Shown here in pieces: positions 5,546-9,170 of a DNA stretch of 9,170 nucleotides. Source of the DNA: Phoenicibacter sp963588595 (GTDB lineage: Bacteria; Actinomycetota; Coriobacteriia; Coriobacteriales; Eggerthellaceae); assembly GCA_963588595.1 (NCBI GenBank), contig CAVAIA010000066.1:1-9170 (forward strand), written 5' to 3'. A program made the position numbers and the translations under genes. A model generated the notes under the pieces. The model was given only the letters and a program-made list of their open reading frames with translations, was not told the DNA's origin and ran no database searches. Each line of letters starts with the position of its first letter. Position 1 is the first letter of the stretch.

Positions 5546-6868
5546 ATGGACAGGCAAAAGGACACAAATACTCCAACGATGCGCGAACATGAGACCATCG
5601 TTGACAAAATGTCGCAAATTTCAAGGCGGCAATTTATAATCGGCGCGGCCGCCGCGGGAGCTGCAATTGCTGCAAGCGGCGGAATATACTACGTGCTTGA
5701 AGGCAACAAAACAAACGAAGGTGCAGAAAAATTGAGCGTTGACTCTTCCCAGGTTCTTGAGATTGACGATTTTGAAAAGGAAGACTCGCTGGAAGCTTAC
5801 GTTTCACAAACGCGCGAAATTGACCTTGCCTATAACACGCTCGTTCACGTTAATGGCTCCACTTACGCCTCGATTTTGGAGCCAACGGAAACAGGAAGCC
5901 CTCTTGTCACAGCAAGTTTGATTTCACTTTCGACCGCAGACAAAACGAGAATTTTAAAAAGCGCAATAACGCAAGAAAGAAACTTTGAAATTTATGATTT
6001 CAGAGGAAACGAAAAAGGATTTGTTTGGACAGAAAGCAACATTTTTACAGGTCAAATCTATGTGTACACTGCGCCTATAGACACAGATCTATCAAGCAAC
6101 GCGATTCGTGTCCTCGAGTTGAATTCCGAAAGCTCTCTTCCTAACATCGAACTTTTTGAAAACACCGCTTGGATTCAAGTTGCGCCGAAAGAGACTTCGA
6201 GTTCTTCTAAATCCGCGCTCTACAAAATAGACATCGGCAGCGATGCAAGCAAGCTTGAAAACGTTTTAACTTCGAAATCCTTCGCAACGGCTCCGACCTA
6301 CACGAAGGAAGGAATTGTTGTTACGCCGCGAAATGACAACTACACTTCGCGCTTTGACATCCGCCTTTTGGACGGTAAGGCTGGAACTTTAAAGGACATC
6401 TTGACCCTCCCGCAATCGATGACTCCTCAAGACGCCTCCTATGGCGGCACTGGTTTTTCATTCTCCTTTTACGGAAACTACGACTATGGAGACGGAATTT
6501 CAAGTCTAGGAACCTACGCGCAAATGACTCTCGGAGAAGCTTTGCAAGACGAATCCCTTTTATCAAGAGACGAAAGGATCAAAACAGAAAGCAACGTCAA
6601 TTGGCTCCATTTCGCAAGAAATCCTCTTTGCGCGCCTGTTTGGTTGGGCAGCATCATCGCCTTTAAGTCAACATCTTCGATTGCGCTCTTCAAGCCGGCA
6701 GAGAAAAAATATGCACTGATTTCGGCAGATGAAGGCGCTGACGATTATGGCGTTTGGCTTTGTTCGACGGGCAACGCGGACAAGTTGGTCACGATAAACA
6801 ACATCGACTACACCCCGCTTTCAGGCGACGCGATTAAAAGTTGCACGCTTAGAATTTATTCAGCTTAA
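5546..6868 (+). CDS. Tat-signal protein of unknown function, exported or membrane-anchored
   Basis: I do not recognise a functional family for this 440-aa protein. Residues 26-31 (SRRQFI) form a twin-arginine motif, followed by a hydrophobic, Ala/Gly-rich stretch (31-50) with no clear cleavage site, so it may stay as a membrane anchor with the rest outside. The mature part looks beta-rich, with many Ser/Thr/Tyr and no obvious repeats, lipobox, cysteine pattern or catalytic signature. A distant beta-propeller or solute-binding fold is possible but not supported by any motif I can name. The start at ATG 5546 fits the extended -10 seven nt upstream. Later in-frame ATGs (5579 and just before SQISRRQF) lack ribosome-binding sites. 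It is monocistronic and converges on argD across a 20-nt gap. It contains no repeat units. Confidence 0.8.
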   Translation: MDRQKDTNTPTMREHETIVDKMSQISRRQFIIGAAAAGAAIAASGGIYYVLEGNKTNEGAEKLSVDSSQVLEIDDFEKEDSLEAYVSQTREIDLAYNTLVHVNGSTYASILEPTETGSPLVTASLISLSTADKTRILKSAITQERNFEIYDFRGNEKGFVWTESNIFTGQIYVYTAPIDTDLSSNAIRVLELNSESSLPNIELFENTAWIQVAPKETSSSSKSALYKIDIGSDASKLENVLTSKSFATAPTYTKEGIVVTPRNDNYTSRFDIRLLDGKAGTLKDILTLPQSMTPQDASYGGTGFSFSFYGNYDYGDGISSLGTYAQMTLGEALQDESLLSRDERIKTESNVNWLHFARNPLCAPVWLGSIIAFKSTSSIALFKPAEKKYALISADEGADDYGVWLCSTGNADKLVTINNIDYTPLSGDAIKSCTLRIYSA

Positions 6869-6888
6869 ACGCCTCTTTGGAACAAAAC

Positions 6889-8118
6889 TTAGCTCAAAGC
6901 TTCGATGGAAGCTTGCAATTTCTCTGCAAATTCATCGATATCTGCCCGGCCAACGATAAGAGGTGGCAAAAAACGAAGCGTCGAATTTGAAGTTGCGTTT
7001 ATAACAAGCCTTTGGTTTAAAAGCGCTTCGTTAACAACTTCATGAGCGTCGAATTTTTTATCAAGCTCAGCCCCGAGCATGAGCCCCCTTCCGCGGACTT
7101 CTAAAATTCCATCTATCGCTTCAAGTTTGTGCTTTAAATATTCGCCCGCGTTGACAACGTTGGCAAGAACATCGATCCTTTGAAGTTCATCTAGCGTTGC
7201 GTTGATTGCGGCGATCGCAAGGTTGCTTCCTCCAAAAGTTGAACCATGGTCTCCTGGCGAAAAGACTTGAGCTGCCTTGCCCCTTGCGGCGCAAACTCCG
7301 CAAGGAAAACCTCCGCCGATAGCTTTTGCAATGGTGACAACGTCCGGAACAACTCCGCTTTGCTGGAAAGCAAAAGGCGTTCCTGTTCTATAAACGCCAG
7401 TTTGAACACAATCGCAAATCATTAGTGCATCGTTTTTTTCTGTCAATTCTCTTACCAATAGCATGTAACTTTCATTCAATGGATGAACGCCGCTTTCTCC
7501 TTGAATTGGCTCAATTATCATCGCACAAATGTTTTCGCCTTGACCGTTAAACAAGCTCTCAAGCTGCGCTTTATCATTTGCGTCAACTTCTATGAAAACA
7601 GGGGACATCGGCGAGAACCCCTCATGGAATCTGTTTTGCGCGGTTGCAGCGAGAGTTTCTAAGGTGCGACCGTGAAAGGAATTTTTCAAGACGATAACTT
7701 TAGTGTGAGAGCCGTCATTTTTATTTTTTTTGTTCGCCCGAAGCCTTGCAATTTTTAACGCACATTCATTTGCCTCAGCTCCGCTGTTCGCGAAAAACAT
7801 CTTCCAATCCGCCGGCTTTTCGCTGCCAAAATTTAAAAGGGTGCTAATTTTTTCAGCAGCTTCACCTCTGCCCTTAATGTAAAAATAGTTTGAAACGTGC
7901 ATCAATTCAGATGCTTGTTCCTTGATTGCAGAAGTCAGCGCTTTGTTTGAATGTCCTAAGCAACAAACCGCAATTCCCGCCAAAAAGTCGAGATATTCGT
8001 TGCCGTCAATGTCATAAAGATGCATGCCTTCGCCCCGAACGAACTCAACGGGGCTTCTCCCGAACGTGTGCATGACGTATTTGTCTTCTAAGTTTCTTTC
8101 GTTTTCTTCAACAAGCAT
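6889..8118 (-). CDS. argD: Acetylornithine aminotransferase-like class III PLP enzyme
   Basis: This PLP-dependent transaminase most likely converts N-acetylglutamate 5-semialdehyde to N-acetylornithine in arginine synthesis. It could also serve succinyldiaminopimelate or ornithine, since the family is promiscuous and no other arg gene is near. From ATG 8118 the product is 409 aa, a normal length. Motifs are DGNEYLDFLAGIAV (38-51), NSGAEANE (111-118), SFHGRT (147-152), IIEPIQGESG (201-210), the pyridine-binding Asp236, the Schiff-base Lys265 in TIAKAIGGGFPCG, and GSTFGGSNLA (292-301). The usual DEVQ is DCVQ (Cys237 for Glu). Start choice: AAAGGA (8132-8127) is 8 nt before ATG 8118 but overlaps the alternative ATG 8127, so 8118 is preferred. 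It stands alone, convergent with the Tat gene. Confidence 0.9.
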   Translation of the reverse strand: MLVEENERNLEDKYVMHTFGRSPVEFVRGEGMHLYDIDGNEYLDFLAGIAVCCLGHSNKALTSAIKEQASELMHVSNYFYIKGRGEAAEKISTLLNFGSEKPADWKMFFANSGAEANECALKIARLRANKKNKNDGSHTKVIVLKNSFHGRTLETLAATAQNRFHEGFSPMSPVFIEVDANDKAQLESLFNGQGENICAMIIEPIQGESGVHPLNESYMLLVRELTEKNDALMICDCVQTGVYRTGTPFAFQQSGVVPDVVTIAKAIGGGFPCGVCAARGKAAQVFSPGDHGSTFGGSNLAIAAINATLDELQRIDVLANVVNAGEYLKHKLEAIDGILEVRGRGLMLGAELDKKFDAHEVVNEALLNQRLVINATSNSTLRFLPPLIVGRADIDEFAEKLQASIEALS

Positions 8119-8146
8119 CTCAACCATCCTTTAGATTGCCTATAAA

Positions 8147-8174
8147 AAATTGCTAGTAAATGATAACGCAATTT
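8147..8174. promoter_or_regulatory. Perfect 7-bp inverted repeat upstream of argD (possible operator)
   Basis: AAATTGC (8147-8153) and GCAATTT (8168-8174) are separated by 14 nt, with arm centres 21 bp apart, about two helical turns. It overlaps the putative -10 of argD. It does not look like a classical ARG box. A regulator site is inference. Confidence 0.35.
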
Positions 8175-8188
8175 AAGTCTGGCACCAA
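8160..8188 (-). promoter_or_regulatory. Putative argD promoter using a repeat unit as -35
   Basis: On the - strand TTGGTG (8188-8183) and TATCAT (8165-8160) are separated by exactly 17 nt. TTGGTG is the start of repeat unit 8175-8186. The 19 bases TTGGTGCCAGACTTAAATT are identical to those of the folP-folK promoter. Unlike that promoter, this one would give a leader of about 35 nt carrying the RBS AAAGGA. Confidence 0.5.
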
Positions 8189-8230
8189 TTTTCTTTATCA
8201 TTTCCCCAGGTAAAACGAAGTCTGGCACCA
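8175..8230 (-). repeat. Two intergenic repeat units upstream of argD
   Basis: Box A lies at 8175-8185 and 8218-8228, spaced 43 nt, with CCCCAGGTAAAA (box B) between them. The argD-proximal unit has the terminal tail CTTAAATT in place of box B. Confidence 0.88.
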
Positions 8231-8251
8231 ATTTTCTCTTCAAGTTTCCAA

Positions 8252-8336
8252 ACACTCAAAAGTGTAAAAAAGCAAGCTCGTTTATTCCACTTACATGAGC
8301 ATCTTTGACGCGCAGCGATACTTTCGCTCACGAGCT
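8252..8336 (-). repeat. E2 module, inverted third copy
   Basis: Read on the - strand this is an E2 copy. AAGTATCGCTGCGC corresponds to 8323-8310, and the hairpin ACACT-CAAA-AGTGT to 8265-8252, with the same 45-nt distance as in copies A and B. A perfect AGCTCGT/ACGAGCT stem (8275-8281 with 8330-8336) encloses the core. The hairpin differs from ACATT/AATGT by a compensated base pair. Confidence 0.65.
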
Positions 8337-8345
8337 GGTAAATTC

Positions 8346-8479
8346 GTGCCAGACTTCCGTTTACCAGGGAATTCTTGCTCGTTTTTTCTGATTTGTTTTG
8401 CTAGCAACCTAAATTGCAAGAAAGCGAGCTTTCTGACAATTCTCACATGAGCAACGATGACGCGAAGCGCTACTTTTGC
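8346..8479 (+). repeat. E1 module, copy B (134 nt)
   Basis: This is a copy of 86-219 with no indels and 7 differences over the 113 nt after the boxes. It starts with box A at 8346-8356 and a box-B variant (TTTACCAGGG). It keeps TTGCTAGCAA, while CTCACATGAG replaces the longer hairpin arm of copy A. Confidence 0.8.
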
Positions 8480-8505
8480 TTAGTTTCTTCCTTCATGAGA
8501 AATTA

Positions 8506-8529
8506 GTGCCAGACTTTGATTTACCTGGT
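8506..8529 (+). repeat. Single full repeat unit between E1 and E2 (region B)
   Basis: Box A (8506-8516) plus TTTACCTGG lies in + orientation. At the equivalent place between E1 and E2 in region A, the unit at about 257-281 is in the opposite orientation. Confidence 0.85.
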
Positions 8530-8560
8530 AACTTTTTACAAAATCAAGGTATCTATGCCC

Positions 8561-8675
8561 AAGTATCGCTGCGCAATATTTGGGCTCGTGCAAGAAGAGT
8601 TCGAGAGCTTGCTTATTAACATTTATGAATGTTGAAAAACACAAAAAAGTTCCCAGGTAAACGGAAGTCTGGCAC
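8561..8675 (+). repeat. E2 module, copy B (115 nt)
   Basis: Same length as 324-438, with AAGTATCGCTGCGC at 8561-8574, the hairpin ACATT-TATG-AATGT at 8619-8632, and a terminal box B and box A in - orientation (box A at 8665-8675). The central part has diverged from copy A. Confidence 0.75.
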
Positions 8676-8805
8676 CAATTTCCCCCAGAGGGGGGGGTGA
8701 CGGAAAAAGTAAGTCTGGCACCGTTTTTCCAATTCCGCGAAAATAACAGAAAATCCCCAGGTAAAACAAAGTCTGGCACCGTTTTCCAAATTTCCACCCC
8801 CCCTC
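8665..8805 (-). repeat. Three irregularly spaced units with flanking G/C-tract inverted repeat
   Basis: Box A lies at 8665-8675, 8711-8721 and 8769-8779 (46 and 58 nt apart). A run of eight G (8690-8697) within GAGGGGGGGGTG and the later CCACCCCCCCTC (8794-8805) form a nearly perfect inverted repeat around the last two units. The first also makes a CCCCC-AGA-GGGGG hairpin with 8682-8686. The G run is a potential slippage site. Confidence 0.7.
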
Positions 8806-8841
8806 ATTCGCTGATTTATTTAGCCAAAACTTACATATCTT

Positions 8842-8851
8842 GTGGTATACT
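8842..8851 (+). promoter_or_regulatory. Putative extended -10 promoter (TGTGGTATACT region)
   Basis: TGGTATACT (8843-8851) is a good extended -10. TATACT ends 7 nt before ATG 8858, the same geometry as the other leaderless promoters here. ATG 8858 opens a 12-codon ORF ending with TGA at 8894-8896. The transcript would also lead into the gene at 9065 with a leader of about 207 nt. No clear -35 is visible. Confidence 0.45.
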
Positions 8852-8952
8852 ACACTTATGTGTTTATATGCGTTGGGGTTTAGTGCGCAAATTTGACCAT
8901 TACTCTGCGGTTTTAGAGAAAGTGGAGCCGGTTTCCCAAAGCAGGGAGATTT

Positions 8953-9028
8953 GGCAAGTCAGCATAAGTCTGACACCAATTCTCACAACGTGAGGAGTTT
9001 TGGCAGGTCAGCATAAGTCTGACACCAA
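8953..9028 (-). repeat. Variant repeat units in tandem, 49-nt period
   Basis: Two copies of TGGCARGTCAGCATAAGTCT followed by GACACCAATT start at 8952 and 9001. Box A is the T variant (8966-8976 and 9015-9025), and CAGGTCAGCAT takes the place of box B. Each copy now has its own GTCAG/CTGAC hairpin (8958-8974 and 9007-9023), which the main family lacks. A CTCAC-AAC-GTGAG hairpin (8982-8994) lies between them. They sit in the presumed 5' leader of the gene at 9065. Confidence 0.8.
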
Positions 9029-9064
9029 TTTGCCCCCAATTTACGAAGCGAAAGGACGTCGCAT

Positions 9065-9170
9065 ATGTTAGGAAGCGTAAACAGGAATTTGAAAGCGAGT
9101 TTAAACGAGCTCAAAAGTGAGGGAAAAAGAGCGACTTTGGCGCTAAAAGACCTGGGTAGGAAAGGTCTGG
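9065..9170 (+). CDS. Start of an unrecognised gene, cut by the window end
   Basis: ATG 9065 follows AAAGGA (9051-9056) with an 8-nt gap, the same RBS geometry as argD, and opens a frame that is clear to the window end (35 codons). The peptide starts MLGSVNRNLKASLNELKSEG and is charged and probably helical. There are no membrane or signal features and no family I recognise. The upstream promoter candidate at 8842-8851 would give it a long leader with the two variant repeat units. Confidence 0.6.
   Translation, partial: MLGSVNRNLKASLNELKSEGKRATLALKDLGRKGL

Noticed and set aside
7394..7406. Further degenerate box-A matches in argD (ACGCCAGTTTGAA) and folP (near 5055, GCGCCAGCCTTGA)
   Set aside because: Both have several mismatches and encode conserved family residues (VQTGV in ArgD, KAGAS in FolP), so chance and protein constraint explain them.
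8119..8127. ATG 8127 as the argD start
   Set aside because: The only good Shine-Dalgarno sequence (AAAGGA) overlaps that ATG and is ideally placed for ATG 8118, 9 nt downstream.
8480..8807. Two minus-strand ORFs in region B
   Set aside because: Both are E2 and unit sequence in alternative frames (VPDFVLPG, GARLTF, NQSLALIS). There are no ribosome-binding sites and the frames are not shared with region A.
8697..8993. Plus-strand ORF of 98 codons before the last gene
   Set aside because: The first part is repeat sequence (SLAPFF, KSGTVF) and the end is the variant unit (SISLTPIL). The middle (MRWGLVRKFDHYS, from ATG 8868) could be a gene remnant, but no RBS or family supports it.

Overview
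The window carries six complete genes and the start of a seventh from what looks like a fairly AT-rich Gram-positive actinobacterium. Coriobacteriia (Eggerthella/Slackia-like) is my best guess, at moderate confidence. The support is a MurT/GatD cell-wall amidation system, a Tat-dependent protein with an SRRQF motif, and several promoters whose -10 box sits 7 nt before the start codon, which suggests leaderless mRNAs as are common in Actinomycetota. No rRNA, tRNA, CRISPR array or transposase gene is visible.

Layout. 1-570: repeat-rich non-coding DNA ahead of folE. 571-1134 (+): folE, GTP cyclohydrolase I. 5386-1174 (-): a translationally coupled operon of folP-folK fusion, birA (biotin ligase without an HTH domain) and murT-gatD fusion (lipid II isoglutaminyl synthase), each overlapping the next. 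5387-5545: divergent promoters around a three-unit repeat array. 5546-6868 (+): Tat-exported or membrane-anchored protein of unknown function. 8118-6889 (-): argD-like acetylornithine aminotransferase. 8119-9064: nearly 1 kb of dense repeats. 9065 to the end (+): start of an unrecognised gene. FolE and FolP-FolK catalyse three steps of folate synthesis. FolB and FolC are not in this window.

The main feature is a repeat family that dominates all larger intergenic regions and also lies inside genes. The unit is bipartite: GTGCCAGACTT (box A) followed a few bases later by TTTACCTGGG (box B), repeating every 44 nt in several intergenic arrays. I count 25 box-A copies (7 on the + strand, 18 on the - strand), of which 8 lie inside genes. 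Two in-gene arrays have a period of exactly 45 nt, so they stay in frame. One forms the MurT-GatD linker and the other is an extra loop in BirA. Three solo box-A words lie in folE, folP and birA without changing protein length. The same DNA word is read in four different frame/strand combinations, so the conserved object is DNA (or RNA), not protein. In intergenic regions the units bracket longer hairpin-forming modules (E1, E2 and an inverted E2), including one 461-bp structure with 79-nt terminal inverted repeats. The family resembles in behaviour the Rickettsia palindromic elements that insert in frame in genes, and in its solo words DNA-uptake sequences, but I recognise no named family.
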